A stretch of DNA of 64,000 bases from Phenylobacterium glaciei (lineage in GTDB: Bacteria; Pseudomonadota; Alphaproteobacteria; Caulobacterales; Caulobacteraceae), in the NCBI RefSeq assembly GCF_016772415.1, contig NZ_JAGSGD010000001.1, forward strand, positions 124,001 through 188,000, given 5' to 3'. The notes beneath the pieces were generated by a model. That model was not told where the DNA came from, searched no databases, and saw nothing but the letters and a program-made list of their open reading frames with translations. This document shows positions 18,135 through 26,898 of this stretch, one piece after another. The first letter of the stretch is position 1, and every line of letters starts with the position of its first letter. The translations under genes and the position numbers were made by a program.

Positions 18135-18524
18135 TTAGAACTTGAAGGCGGTCTCGAGGCGGACGCGCGGCGCGCCGTCCTGCGGTTCGGTCTTCTTGTA
18201 CATGGGGGTTTCTTTTTCCCCCAGGGCCACGGCGCCGCCGACCCGGAGCGACGGCGTCACGCGGAAATAGGCGCCCGCTTGGACGTCATTCCATTGCGTG
18301 TCCCGGCCATCCGGTTCCTGCAGGTTGAGCGTGATCCCCCAGCGCCCCTTGCGCGCGTCGAACTTCAGCGCCTTGGCCGCCTGGGGCGACGCCAACGCCG
18401 AAGTCTCGCTACGCACGGTAAAGTCTGTGGTCTTCTTCGTCGTCTGGGCATGAGCCATCGATCCGGCGCTCGCAATGAGCACCGCGCCGACCAGCGCCAT
18501 GACCGTCCGATTGAACATAACCAC
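18135..18524 (-). CDS. ntrZ: NtrZ-like periplasmic regulatory protein
   Basis: About 129 residues with a signal peptide (FNRTVMALVGAVLIASAGSMAHA, cleavage after AHA). The small mature domain contains FDARKGRWGITLNL, DVQAGAYFRVTPSLRVGGAVAL and the C-terminal APRVRLETAFKF. This matches my memory of the Caulobacterales NtrZ family, described as a periplasmic inhibitor of the sensor kinase NtrY. The repeated beta-strand character and the terminal aromatic F also fit a small beta-barrel-like protein. Start: GTG 18524 has GGGG upstream; ATG 18518 is the alternative. It is monocistronic with its own terminator. ntrY/ntrX are not in the window. The identification rests on recall, not a search. Confidence 0.62.
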   Translation of the reverse strand: MVMFNRTVMALVGAVLIASAGSMAHAQTTKKTTDFTVRSETSALASPQAAKALKFDARKGRWGITLNLQEPDGRDTQWNDVQAGAYFRVTPSLRVGGAVALGEKETPMYKKTEPQDGAPRVRLETAFKF

Positions 18525-18774
18525 CTATATGGCCCCTAAGCCCCGGCCTCGCCATGAGAGGCGTGACCGTTGCTGCGATTAAAGTCGCGCAAGGCGCGAG
18601 GTCAACACGTCAAGGCGCCGCATGCCGCCTCGATGGGCAGATGGTTGGCGCCTGTGGCGGCAGAGCCACGCGATTCCTGTTTGGCGCCGCTTGGGGCGTT
18701 GCTATAGAGGCATCCGGCGCGGGGGCGGCGACGCGGCGAGATACCGACGCGAAACAGCGACTGGGAGCGGATAT

Positions 18775-19278
18775 ATGCCGTTTGTGCGTGGAGTTTGGAT
18801 GCGTGGCGTGGCGATGGGGGTCTTGGCCCTTAGCCTTTCGGCGCTCGCGGCCTGCTCGAGTGGTGGCCCGAAGACCTTCCAGACCCAGGAGGGAGGCGGT
18901 GGCCTGTTCCACCTCGGCCGCGGCAAGTCGGCGCCGGCCGCCGAACAACCGACCATCGGGGTCAATGGCTATCTGTGGCGGGCGACCCTCGACACCCTGG
19001 CCTTCATGCCCCTGGCGTCCGCGGACCCCTACGGCGGCGTGGTGATCACCGACTGGTATATCAACCCGGAAAAGGCCGACGAGCGCTTCAAGTGCACGGT
19101 CTATATCCTGGACTCGCGCCTGCGCGCCGACGGCCTGAATGTGGCCGTCTTCAAGCAGAACCGCGACGCCACCGGGACCTGGGTGGATGCGCCGTCGGCC
19201 GGCCAGACCGAGACCGACATCGAAAACGCCATCCTGACCAAGGCGCGTCAGCTTAAGCTCTCGAACATCCGGGGCTAG
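18775..19278 (+). CDS. DUF3576 lipoprotein
   Basis: A 167-residue predicted outer-envelope lipoprotein. The signal region [19 protein letters not shown] ends in a lipobox (L-A-A-C). The mature part carries the DUF3576 pattern: [54 protein letters not shown] and a C-terminal [14 protein letters not shown]. This alphaproteobacterial family often lies directly before leuS and lptE, as here, which suggests an envelope-biogenesis role, but its function is unknown. ATG 18775 has GGGAGCGG upstream; a later ATG at 18799 would give a shorter signal. Confidence 0.85.
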   Translation: MPFVRGVWMRGVAMGVLALSLSALAACSSGGPKTFQTQEGGGGLFHLGRGKSAPAAEQPTIGVNGYLWRATLDTLAFMPLASADPYGGVVITDWYINPEKADERFKCTVYILDSRLRADGLNVAVFKQNRDATGTWVDAPSAGQTETDIENAILTKARQLKLSNIRG

Positions 19279-19327
19279 AAGCGCGATAGCCGAAAGTGGC
19301 CGCCGGTTTCGGCGACCATCGCGCGAC
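19279..19327. repeat. Palindromic repeat, family D (copy 1)
   Basis: GCGCGAT-AGCCGAAA-GTGG...GGTTTCGGC-GACCATCGCGC: nested inverted arms (GCGCGAT/ATCGCGC and GCCGAAA/TTTCGGC). It lies between the DUF3576 gene and leuS. Relatives are at 30658-30708 (close) and 24442-24493 (diverged). Confidence 0.8.
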
Positions 19328-19495
19328 AAGTCTAAGGGTGCGGACCTTGAGCGCTTCGGAACGAAGCGATTACTGTCCGCCTCCGGCGCGTTCGGGGTTC
19401 TGACAAATACCGGGCGCGCCGAACACCTTGGTCGGCGCACTTTGCGCGTGTCCGGCCGCTTCCCTTCCTCAGTGAAAGCGCGCTACGACCCCGCC

Positions 19496-22081
19496 ATGGC
19501 CCGGTACAATCCCAAAGAAGTCGAACCCAAGTGGCGCAAGGCCTGGGCCGACGCCGACGTGTTCCGCGCGGAGATCGATCACGCGCGTCCGAAATACTAC
19601 GCCCTGGAGATGTTCCCCTATCCGTCGGGGAGCCTGCACATGGGCCATGTGCGCAACTACACGCTGGGCGACGCCAACGCCCGGTTCAAGCGCGCCCGGG
19701 GCTTCAATGTCCTGCACCCCATGGGCTGGGACGGCTTTGGCCTGCCCGCCGAGAACGCGGCCATGGAGCGCGGCGTCGATCCCCGCGCCTGGACCTACGC
19801 CAATATCGACAAGATGCGGGCCGAGCTGAAGCAGCTGGGCCTGTCCATCGACTGGAGCCGAGAATTCGCCACCTGCGACCCGGCCTATTATGGCCAGCAG
19901 CAGGCCTGGTTCATCGACCTGATGGCCCGCGGCATGGTCTATCGCCGCGAGGGCGTGGTGAACTGGGACCCGGTGGACCAGACCGTCCTGGCCAACGAGC
20001 AGGTCGTCGACGGCCGAGGCTGGCGCTCGGGCGCGGTGGTGGAGAAGCGCAAGCTGAACCAGTGGTTCATGCGCATCACCGACTATGCCGACGCCCTGCT
20101 GGAGGGCCTGAAGACCCTCGACCGCTGGCCCGACAAGGTCCGCCTGATGCAGGAGAACTGGATCGGCCGCTCCAAGGGCCTGAAGTTCAGCTTCAAATGG
20201 GCCGATGCGGCCCCCGACGGCTTCGACGCAGGCCTGGAGGTCTACACCACCCGCCCCGACACCCTGTACGGGGCGAGCTTCGTGGGCGTGGCCCCCGATC
20301 ACCCCCTGGCCCAGCAGATCGCGGCCAGCGACCCCAAGGCTGCCGCCTTCATCGAGGCCTGCCGCAAGGGCGGCGCCTCGGAGGCCGAGATCGAGACCGC
20401 CGAGAAGATCGGCTTCGACACCGGCCTGACCGTGGCCCACCCCTTTGATCCAACCTGGCGGCTGCCGGTCTGGATCGCCAACTTCATCCTCATGGACTAC
20501 GGCACGGGCGCGATCTTCGCCTGCCCGGCCCACGACCAACGCGACCTGGACTTCGCCCGCAAGTACGACCTGCCTGTCAGGCCGGTGGTCCTGCCCCCCG
20601 GCGAGGATCCCGCCACCTATACCGTGGGAACCGAGGCCTATACCGGCCCCGGGACAATCTTCAGGTCCGCCGACCTGGACGGGCTGGAGATCGAGCCCGC
20701 CAAGGCCGCGGCCATCGCCAGGATCGAGGCCCTGGGCCTGGGCCAGGGCGCCACCGTCTTCCGCCTGCGCGACTGGGGCGTGGCCCGCCAGCGCGGCTGG
20801 GGCTGCCCGGTGCCGGTGGTCCATTGCGACACGTGCGGCGTGGTCGCCGTGCCCAAGGCCCAGCTGCCGGTGGAACTGCCGCAGGACCTGGACTTCTCCA
20901 AGCCCGGCAACGCCCTGGCGCGTCACCCGACCTGGAAAACCACCACCTGCCCCGACTGCGGCGGGCCGGCGACCCGGGAAACCGACACCCTGGACACCTT
21001 CGTGGACTCGTCCTGGTACTTCGCGCGCTTTACCGACCCCACCGCCGCCGACCCCATCGACAAGGCCGCCGCTGATTACTGGATGCCGGTGGACCAGTAT
21101 GTCGGCGGCATCGAGCACGCGGTCCTGCACCTGCTCTATGCCCGCTTCGTCAACCGCGCCCTGGCCGACGCCGGCATGCTGGAGGCCCGCGAGCCCTTCG
21201 CCGGCCTGTTCACCCAGGGCATGGTGACCCACGAGACCTACCGCCTGCAGAACGGCGACTGGGTCGAGCCCAAGGAGCTGGAGATCACGGCGGAGGGAAA
21301 CACCCGCCGCGCCGTCCGCGTCTCCGACGGCCAGCCGGTGATCATCGGCGACATCGAGAAGATGTCGAAGTCCAAGCGCAACACCGTGGCGCCGGGCGAT
21401 ATCTTCGAGGTCTACGGCGTCGACGCAGCCCGCCTGTTTGTGCTGTCCGACAGCCCGCCCGAGCGGGACTCCATCTGGTCCACCTCCGGGGTCGAGGGCG
21501 CCTGGCGCTTCGTCAACCGGGTCTGGGCCGAGTTCGACGCCCAGCCGGAGACAAACGAACCGGCCGATATCGCGTCGGACCCCAAGGCCGCGGCCCTGCG
21601 GGTCGCGACCCACCGCACCATCAAGGCGGTCACCGAGGCCGTGGAGGGCTTCCGGTTCAATTCCGGCATCGCCCGCCTGTATGAGTTCCTGAACAGCCTG
21701 AAGGCCGCCCCAGTGGAGGGCGCAAGCCCTGCCCTGCTGGCGGCGCGATCCGAGGCCCTGTCGGCCTTCGCCCGCCTGGTCTCGCCCTTCACCCCCCATC
21801 TGGCCGAAGAGGCCTGGGCGCGTATCGGCGGCGAGGGGATGGTGGTCTCCGCCCCCTGGCCCGACTTCGATCCCGCCCTCACCGAGGACGCCGTCCGCGT
21901 CCTGCCGGTCCAGGTCAACGGCAAGCGCCGGGGCGAGATTTCCGCGCCGGCCGGGGCCGAACCGGCCGATGTCGAAAAGATGGTGCTTGACGATCCCGAG
22001 ATCGCACGGCGCCTTGAAGGCCTCACGATCCGCAAGGTGATCGTGGTGAAGGATCGCATCGTCAACATCGTGGCAAGCTGA
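19496..22081 (+). CDS. leuS: Leucyl-tRNA synthetase
   Basis: An 861-residue class I aminoacyl-tRNA synthetase. It starts [17 protein letters not shown], with the ATP-binding HIGH-type motif HMGH near residue 47 ([17 protein letters not shown]). The CP1 editing domain lies roughly at 220-410 ([22 protein letters not shown]). Zinc-type cysteines appear in HCDTCGVV and TTCPDCGG, and KMSKSKRN is near residue 621. The anticodon-binding helical region and the LeuS C-terminal domain complete it. ATG 19496 matches the family start; an in-frame extension to 19442 looks unconserved. It is the first gene of the leuS-lptE-holA cluster; lptE begins five bases after its stop. Confidence 0.98.
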   Translation: MARYNPKEVEPKWRKAWADADVFRAEIDHARPKYYALEMFPYPSGSLHMGHVRNYTLGDANARFKRARGFNVLHPMGWDGFGLPAENAAMERGVDPRAWTYANIDKMRAELKQLGLSIDWSREFATCDPAYYGQQQAWFIDLMARGMVYRREGVVNWDPVDQTVLANEQVVDGRGWRSGAVVEKRKLNQWFMRITDYADALLEGLKTLDRWPDKVRLMQENWIGRSKGLKFSFKWADAAPDGFDAGLEVYTTRPDTLYGASFVGVAPDHPLAQQIAASDPKAAAFIEACRKGGASEAEIETAEKIGFDTGLTVAHPFDPTWRLPVWIANFILMDYGTGAIFACPAHDQRDLDFARKYDLPVRPVVLPPGEDPATYTVGTEAYTGPGTIFRSADLDGLEIEPAKAAAIARIEALGLGQGATVFRLRDWGVARQRGWGCPVPVVHCDTCGVVAVPKAQLPVELPQDLDFSKPGNALARHPTWKTTTCPDCGGPATRETDTLDTFVDSSWYFARFTDPTAADPIDKAAADYWMPVDQYVGGIEHAVLHLLYARFVNRALADAGMLEAREPFAGLFTQGMVTHETYRLQNGDWVEPKELEITAEGNTRRAVRVSDGQPVIIGDIEKMSKSKRNTVAPGDIFEVYGVDAARLFVLSDSPPERDSIWSTSGVEGAWRFVNRVWAEFDAQPETNEPADIASDPKAAALRVATHRTIKAVTEAVEGFRFNSGIARLYEFLNSLKAAPVEGASPALLAARSEALSAFARLVSPFTPHLAEEAWARIGGEGMVVSAPWPDFDPALTEDAVRVLPVQVNGKRRGEISAPAGAEPADVEKMVLDDPEIARRLEGLTIRKVIVVKDRIVNIVAS

Positions 22082-22086
22082 GGCAC

Positions 22087-22581
22087 ATGGCTCGCATCGC
22101 AAGCATAGGCGCCCTGGCGCTCGTCGCCCTCGCCCTGGCGGGTTGTGGCTTCACGCCGCTCTACGGCCGCCCCGGGGTCGGCGCGGCCCTCTCCTCGGTG
22201 CAGGTCTCCGCCCCCACCGGGCGGGCGGGCCAGCTGATGCGCGAGCATCTGGACGACGCGCTGTCGCGGGACTCCAACCTCAAGCCGCAGTACCGCATGG
22301 ACCTGCAGATCTCCGAGCAGCGCTATCCCCGCGGGATCCGGGTCGACAACGTCGCCACCCGCTACGAATACGTGCTGACGGCGGCCTATACCCTGGTCTC
22401 CACGGCCTCGGGCAAGACGGCCAAGGTCGGCCGCGTCCGGGTCGAGGTGACCTATGACAGCGCCGACCAGCCCTATGCCTCGGTGGCCGCCCAGCAGGAC
22501 GCCCAGGACCGCGCCGCCGGCGAGGCCGCCCGCAAGATCGAGCTCGAGCTCGCCACCTGGCTGGCCAGCGCCAAGTCATAG
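22087..22581 (+). CDS. lptE: LPS-assembly lipoprotein LptE
   Basis: A 164-residue outer-membrane lipoprotein that plugs LptD during lipopolysaccharide insertion. The signal MARIASIGALALVALALAGC ends in an LAGC lipobox and is followed by GFTPLYGRPG, the classical LptE start. Later segments show alternating strands (MDLQISEQRYPRGIRVDN, YEYVLTAAYTLV, VRVEVTYDSADQPYASVAAQ) and a final helix AARKIELELATWLAS. Its place between leuS and holA is the standard proteobacterial arrangement. It is probably co-transcribed with leuS (5-bp gap) and holA (10-bp gap). Confidence 0.93.
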   Translation: MARIASIGALALVALALAGCGFTPLYGRPGVGAALSSVQVSAPTGRAGQLMREHLDDALSRDSNLKPQYRMDLQISEQRYPRGIRVDNVATRYEYVLTAAYTLVSTASGKTAKVGRVRVEVTYDSADQPYASVAAQQDAQDRAAGEAARKIELELATWLASAKS

Positions 22582-22591
22582 GACCTGAGCG

Positions 22592-23644
22592 ATGATCCTC
22601 GCCAAGCGGCCGGACATCGAACGCTTCCTGGGCTCGCCGGATAAGAATATCCGCGCTGCCCTGATCTATGGCCGCGACATGGGCGTGGTGCGTGAACGCG
22701 CCAACCAGTTGGCCAAGAAGGTCTGCGATCGCCCCGACGATCCCTTCGACGTGGCCCTGCTCACCGACGGCGACCTGGACGGCGATGGCGCGCGGCTGGA
22801 GGGGGAACTGGCGGCCCAGTCCCTGATGGGCGGGCGCAGGCTGGTGCGGCTGAAGTTCGCCACAGAGAAGGCCGCCCTGGACAAGATGACCGCCGAGGCC
22901 CTGACCCGGCACGCGGCCGGTGAACTCAACCCCGACGCCTTCCTGCTGATCGAGGCCGGAAACCTCGATCGCAACTCCGCCCTGCGCAAGGCCGCCGAGA
23001 AGGCGCCCGGCGCGGCGACCATCCCCTGCTACGAGGACGAGCCCGGGGACATCGCCCGCCTGGTGCGCGAGGCCCTGGCCAAGGACGGGGTGGGGCTGAC
23101 CAGCGAGGCCCTGCAGGTCTTCGTCGGCCGTATGCCCAAGGAGCGCGGCGTCGCCCGCCAGGAGATCGAGCGCCTGGCCCTGTTCCTGGGCCCCGGCAGC
23201 GGCATGACCGCCACCCCCAAGGACCTGGAGGACTTCCTCGGCGTCGAACCCGAGGCCTCGCTCTCCGACGCCGCCGCCGACGCCTTCGGCGGCAGGCTGG
23301 CCGAAGCCCAGGCCGGCCTGCGCCGCGCCGCCGCCGAAGGGGAGGGCGGTCCCGCCGCCGTCCGGGCGCTGGGCATGTATCTCGGCCGCATGCGCCGCAC
23401 CCTGACGCTCGCCAAGTCGGGCGCCGGCCTGCAGGAGGCCGCCAAGGCCTCGGGCGTGTTCTGGAAGAGCGAACGGGAGTTCCTGCGCCAGGCCCGTACC
23501 TGGACTCTGCCGGAACTCGACCGCATCCAGCCCGAGGTGCTGGCCGCCGACAAGGCCTGCAAGACCGCCGGCTCCCCCGACGCCCTGATCGCCGAACGCC
23601 TGGCCCTGCAGATCGCCGGGCGCGCCAAGCGGCTGGGCCTTTGA
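22592..23644 (+). CDS. holA: DNA polymerase III delta subunit
   Basis: A 350-residue clamp-loader subunit that opens the beta sliding clamp. The N-terminus MILAKRPDIERFLGSPDKNI leads to the AAA-like domain with AALIYGRDMGVVRERANQLA (degenerate P-loop region, as usual for delta). VQ/RPPIRD-type loader contacts are replaced by AQSLMGGRRLVRLKF. The C-terminal collar helices include GMYLGRMRRTL and SEREFLRQARTW. It is the last gene of leuS-lptE-holA. A broken hydrolase sequence begins immediately after its stop. Confidence 0.92.
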   Translation: MILAKRPDIERFLGSPDKNIRAALIYGRDMGVVRERANQLAKKVCDRPDDPFDVALLTDGDLDGDGARLEGELAAQSLMGGRRLVRLKFATEKAALDKMTAEALTRHAAGELNPDAFLLIEAGNLDRNSALRKAAEKAPGAATIPCYEDEPGDIARLVREALAKDGVGLTSEALQVFVGRMPKERGVARQEIERLALFLGPGSGMTATPKDLEDFLGVEPEASLSDAAADAFGGRLAEAQAGLRRAAAEGEGGPAAVRALGMYLGRMRRTLTLAKSGAGLQEAAKASGVFWKSEREFLRQARTWTLPELDRIQPEVLAADKACKTAGSPDALIAERLALQIAGRAKRLGL

Positions 23645-24334
23645 TGCGGGCTTTTTGTCCTGGCCGCAGCCCTGTTGGCCACCCCCGCCGCCGCCCAGAC
23701 CGATCTGCACACGGCCCCCCACATCCCCGGCATGCCCGGTCCCTATGTCCGGGTGGGTCATTCCCTAGGCGGCATGAACCTGCGGCTCTACGCCTCCCCC
23801 CATCCTGGCGACGTCGCGGGCCTGTTGCTGGTGGATCTGGGCGACCCGAACCAGCACAGGCGCTTCGCCGGCGATCCCCCACCGACTGGGCCGAGGATCT
23901 GCGCGCCCACGTCATCGCCCAGCGCGAAGACGCGGCGCCCGCCCGTCCGCGGCTGTCGGAGATCGAGAGCGTCGCCGAGCCAGACTCCAGCCAGGGCCAG
24001 TCGGCCAAGGTCAGCCTCGGCGACATCCCCCTTATCGCGCGGACCGCCGAAGGTACGTCGCAGGATCCCTCTTCCCGACCAACTGGCCATGGCCAGGCGT
24101 TGGTCGACGACGCACGACGAGGCCGCCGCTCTCTCGAGCCGAGGCGCAAATCGCCTGGTGCTCGGCAGCGGCCACAATATCCAGATCGAGAAGCCCGACG
24201 TGGTGGTCGCCGCCGTCACCGAGGTGGTCGCGGCGGTCCGGGCGAAGGCGGCGGCGAAAACCGACGAAAAACAGCCGATTGCGCCCGCGCCCGAAAAACA
24301 GGAATTACTGCGTTATATCAATATGTTAGTGTGA
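23645..24334 (+). pseudogene. Decayed secreted alpha/beta hydrolase
   Basis: Pieces of one hydrolase are spread over two frames. A signal peptide (LFVLAAALLATPAAAQ) has no start codon in frame. It runs directly into TDLHTAPHIPGMPGPYV and the nucleophile elbow VGHSLGGMNLRLYASPHPGD, so the first core strands are missing. Near 23880 the sense shifts to another frame (DWAEDLRAHVIAQRED...DIPLIART). Near 24050 it returns to the first frame, giving RLVLGSGHNIQIEKPDVVVAAVTEVV with the catalytic His. The internal deletion, lost start and two frameshifts indicate a non-functional relic. The frameshifts alone could be sequencing errors, but the deletion could not. Confidence 0.8.
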
Positions 24335-24441
24335 GTTCAGGCAGATCGGTCCACAGGCCTTCGCGCAAGGCCCGCGCAGAGATACGGCGCGCCGTCCGCT
24401 GTGCGCCACAGAGCCGATTTTGAATTGGCGGTTTTCGGACC

Positions 24442-24493
24442 TAGAGCGTGACAGCCTGAAGTGGATACCGGTTCAGGCGACCGTCACGCTCTA
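24442..24493. repeat. Palindromic repeat, family D-like (copy 2)
   Basis: TAGAGCGTGACAGCCTGAAGTGG ... CCGGTTCAGGCGACCGTCACGCTCTA has the same architecture as the family at 19279 and 30658, but both arms have changed compensatorily (GCGTGAC/GTCACGC, GCCTGAA/TTCAGGC), so the fold is conserved more than the sequence. Confidence 0.75.
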
Positions 24494-24506
24494 ACTTCAA
24501 GACGGC

Positions 24507-24554
24507 GAGCCTGTTCATCCGCTTCAGGTGAAGTCATCTGAAGCGGACAGGCTC
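24507..24554. repeat. Inverted repeat at the 3' end of parB
   Basis: GAGCCTGT (24507-24514) pairs with ACAGGCTC (24547-24554), and CCGCTTCAG (24519-24527) with CTGAAGCGG (24538-24546), leaving a four-base bulge and a ten-base loop. It abuts the parB stop codon. Without a T-run it is not a classical intrinsic terminator but may stabilise the mRNA 3' end. Confidence 0.7.
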
Positions 24555-25426
24555 TACGCGCGAGTGAGGCGACGGCAGACCTCGTCCAGCTGTTCGAGGC
24601 TGGCGTACTTCACCCGCAGCTCGCCGACCCCGCCCTTGTCGATCACCTCGACGGTCAAGCCGAGCGCCTCCGACAGGTCAACCTCGAGCGCCTGGGTGTC
24701 GGTGTCCTTCGCAGGCTTGGACGCCGACACCTTGGGCGCCGCGCCGCCGCTCGATTCCTTGCGGACCAGCGATTCGGTGTCGCGCACCGACAGACCCTTG
24801 GCGATGACCAGGTCGGCGAGGGCCAGGGGGTCGGCGGCGCCGAGCAGGGCGCGCGCGTGGCCCGCGGTGATCTTGCTCTCCATCAGGTAGTGCCTGACGG
24901 GATCGGGTAGGGCCAGCAGGCGAACCAGGTTGGCCACGTGGCTGCGGCTCTTGCCGACCGCGTCGGCCACCTCGGCGGCGCTGCGGCCGTGGACCTCCAC
25001 CAGCTGCTGGTAGGCATTGGCCTCTTCAATGGGGTTCAGCGCCGTGCGCTGGACGTTCTCGATGACGCCGATCTCGAGCACCTGGATATCGTCCAGCTCG
25101 CGGACCAGGGCCGGCAGCACATGCAGGCCAGCTTTCTGGCTGGCGCGCCAGCGGCGCTCCCCGGCGACGATCTCGAAATGGCCGTCCCTGTCGGGCGCGG
25201 GCCGCACCAGGATGGGCTGCAGAACGCCCTTGATGCGGATCGAGGCGGCCAGCTCCTCGATCTCGTCTTCCGAAAACACCCAGCGGGGCTGCTTCTCGTT
25301 GCGATGGATCAGCTCGATGGGGATGTCGCGCAGGCCGCCGGCCACGCCCGCGTCCACCGGCGTTTCTTCGACCTCACCCAGCAGGGCCGACAGCCCCCGG
25401 CCCAGTCCGCGTTTCTCGACCATCAT
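24554..25426 (-). CDS. parB: Chromosome-partitioning protein ParB
   Basis: A 290-residue CTP-dependent DNA clamp that loads at parS and spreads to build the partition complex. The N-terminal box KRGLGRGLSALLGE contacts ParA. The CTP-binding ParB/Srx domain has VLQPILVRP and EIVAGERRWRASQKAG (GERRxRA box near residue 90) and NVQRTALNPIEEA. The central HTH (GRSAAEVADAVGKSRSHVANLVRLL) recognises parS. The last 40 residues form the dimerisation domain (VKYASLEQLDEVCRRL). GAGGA lies five bases before ATG 25426; ATG 25423 is equally possible. It is downstream of parA with a 7-bp gap. Candidate parS sites are at 27370, 28808, 29002 and 32745. Confidence 0.98.
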   Translation of the reverse strand: MMVEKRGLGRGLSALLGEVEETPVDAGVAGGLRDIPIELIHRNEKQPRWVFSEDEIEELAASIRIKGVLQPILVRPAPDRDGHFEIVAGERRWRASQKAGLHVLPALVRELDDIQVLEIGVIENVQRTALNPIEEANAYQQLVEVHGRSAAEVADAVGKSRSHVANLVRLLALPDPVRHYLMESKITAGHARALLGAADPLALADLVIAKGLSVRDTESLVRKESSGGAAPKVSASKPAKDTDTQALEVDLSEALGLTVEVIDKGGVGELRVKYASLEQLDEVCRRLTRA

Positions 25427-25433
25427 GTTTTCC

Positions 25434-26252
25434 TCAGGCGGCTTGGGCGCGGCGGTCGCGTTCGCGCACCACCACTTCGCGGGCCAGCTTCAGATAGGCC
25501 TGGCTGCCCGCGCACTTCAGATCATAGACCAGCACCGGCTTGCCGAAGCTGGGCGCCTCCGACACCCGCACATTGCGCGGGATCACCGTGGCGTAGACCG
25601 TGCCGCCGAAGTGGGCGCGCACATCCTTGGCCACCTGTTCCGACAGGCTGTTGCGCCGGTCGTACATGGTCAGCACCACCCCCTGGATTTCCAGGTTCGG
25701 ATTGAGGCTGCCCCGAACCAGCTCAATGGTGCGCACCAGCTGGCTGAGGCCTTCGAGCGCAAAGAACTCGCACTGCAGGGGCACCAGCACCGCGTCCGAC
25801 GCCGCCATCGCGTTGACCGTCAGCAGGTTCAGCGACGGCGGGCAGTCGATCAGCACATAGGTATAGGCGCCCGACTGGCGGATCGGATCGATGGCGTCGC
25901 GCAGCTTGAAGGAGCGCCGCGCCTGCTGGCCCAGCTCCAGTTCGACGCCGGACAGGTCGGCGTGGGCCGGGACGATGTCCAGGCCGGGCAGGGCGGTTTC
26001 CACGATGGCGTCGGCGAGGGGCGCGTCGCCCATCAACACGTCATAGAGGGTGATCTTGCGCTTCGAATGCGGGATGCCGAGGCCGGTCGACGCGTTGCCC
26101 TGCGGATCGGAATCGATCAGCAGCACGCGCTCGCCGACGGCGGCGAGCGCCGTGCCCAGGTTGATGGCCGTCGTGGTCTTGCCCACGCCGCCCTTCTGGT
26201 TGGCGACCACCAGGACGCGGAGCGCCCGATGCGGTTTCTGATCAGCGGCCAC
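25434..26252 (-). CDS. parA: Chromosome-partitioning ATPase ParA
   Basis: A 272-residue Walker-type ATPase that binds nucleoid DNA as an ATP dimer and pulls ParB-parS complexes apart. The deviant Walker A motif KGGVGKTT (residues 20-27) carries the signature lysine. Walker A' is VLLIDSDPQGNAST, Walker B YVLIDCPPSLNLLTVNAM, with LTMYDRRNSLSEQV and NVRVSEAPSFGKPV following. The GTG at 26250-26252 is used as start because it yields the family N-terminus; the first 11 bases overlap the end of rsmG, implying translational coupling in an mnmG-rsmG-parA-parB operon. Confidence 0.98.
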   Translation of the reverse strand: MAADQKPHRALRVLVVANQKGGVGKTTTAINLGTALAAVGERVLLIDSDPQGNASTGLGIPHSKRKITLYDVLMGDAPLADAIVETALPGLDIVPAHADLSGVELELGQQARRSFKLRDAIDPIRQSGAYTYVLIDCPPSLNLLTVNAMAASDAVLVPLQCEFFALEGLSQLVRTIELVRGSLNPNLEIQGVVLTMYDRRNSLSEQVAKDVRAHFGGTVYATVIPRNVRVSEAPSFGKPVLVYDLKCAGSQAYLKLAREVVVRERDRRAQAA

Positions 26253-26898
26253 GGCCCAACTTCCTTACGCGTACGATGCGCCCGCGCGCATCACTGAAGC
26301 TGGGCAGGATGTCCGCCTCAAAACTCCAAGACTTTGTCGCCTCTTCCATCTCGACCGCCACATCCTGTCCCTTGAGGAACAGGGCGGTCGCGCCGCGCTT
26401 CAGGTAGGGCTGGGCATACCCAAGCAACCGGGTCATCGGCGCGCAAGCCCGGGCGGTGACGATATCCACAGTCAGGGACAAGTCCTCCGCACGTGAATTG
26501 TGAATCGTCGCCGGAAGGGCCAGGCCGTTAACCACCTCCTCCAGAAAGCGGCAGCGCTTGGCCATACTTTCCACGAGATGCATGTGGAAGCCGGGGCGGT
26601 TTTTCTGAAGGATCGCCAGCACGATACCCGGCAAACCTGCGCCCGCCCCGAGGTCGGCCCAGGTCAGGGCCTCGGGTTCCAGGGGCAGGATCTGGGCTGA
26701 GTCCCAGGCGTGCCGCGACCAGAAGATCTCCAGGGTCGAGGGCCCCACCAGGTTCATTCTCTGGTTCCAGTCCTCCAGGTATGACCGGTATTGCTGAAGG
26801 TCGGCGATGACGCTTTCGTCGGCGCCGGTCGCCATGGCGAAGTCGGCGGCGGTCTCGACCTCAACGACCTCGACCAAGGGGATTTCCGGCCCGTCCAT
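26242..26898 (-). CDS. rsmG: 16S rRNA (guanine527-N7)-methyltransferase RsmG (GidB)
   Basis: A 218-residue Rossmann methyltransferase that modifies G527 in the 16S rRNA 530 loop; loss gives low-level streptomycin resistance in other bacteria. SAM-binding motif I is WADLGAGAGLPGIVLAIL. The region YRSYLEDWNQRMNLVGPSTLEIFWSRH is the family N-terminal signature, and VDIVTARACAPMTRLLGYA is motif IV. ATG 26898 overlaps the mnmG stop (TGATG), and its own end overlaps parA by 11 bases. The extra 15 or so N-terminal residues relative to E. coli could mean a later start at the internal Met (MATGADES). Confidence 0.96.
   Translation of the reverse strand: MDGPEIPLVEVVEVETAADFAMATGADESVIADLQQYRSYLEDWNQRMNLVGPSTLEIFWSRHAWDSAQILPLEPEALTWADLGAGAGLPGIVLAILQKNRPGFHMHLVESMAKRCRFLEEVVNGLALPATIHNSRAEDLSLTVDIVTARACAPMTRLLGYAQPYLKRGATALFLKGQDVAVEMEEATKSWSFEADILPSFSDARGRIVRVRKLGRGR

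Noticed and set aside
24507-24554. Intrinsic terminator for parB
   Set aside because: The stem is good but there is no T-run and it abuts the stop codon, so it is listed as an inverted repeat.
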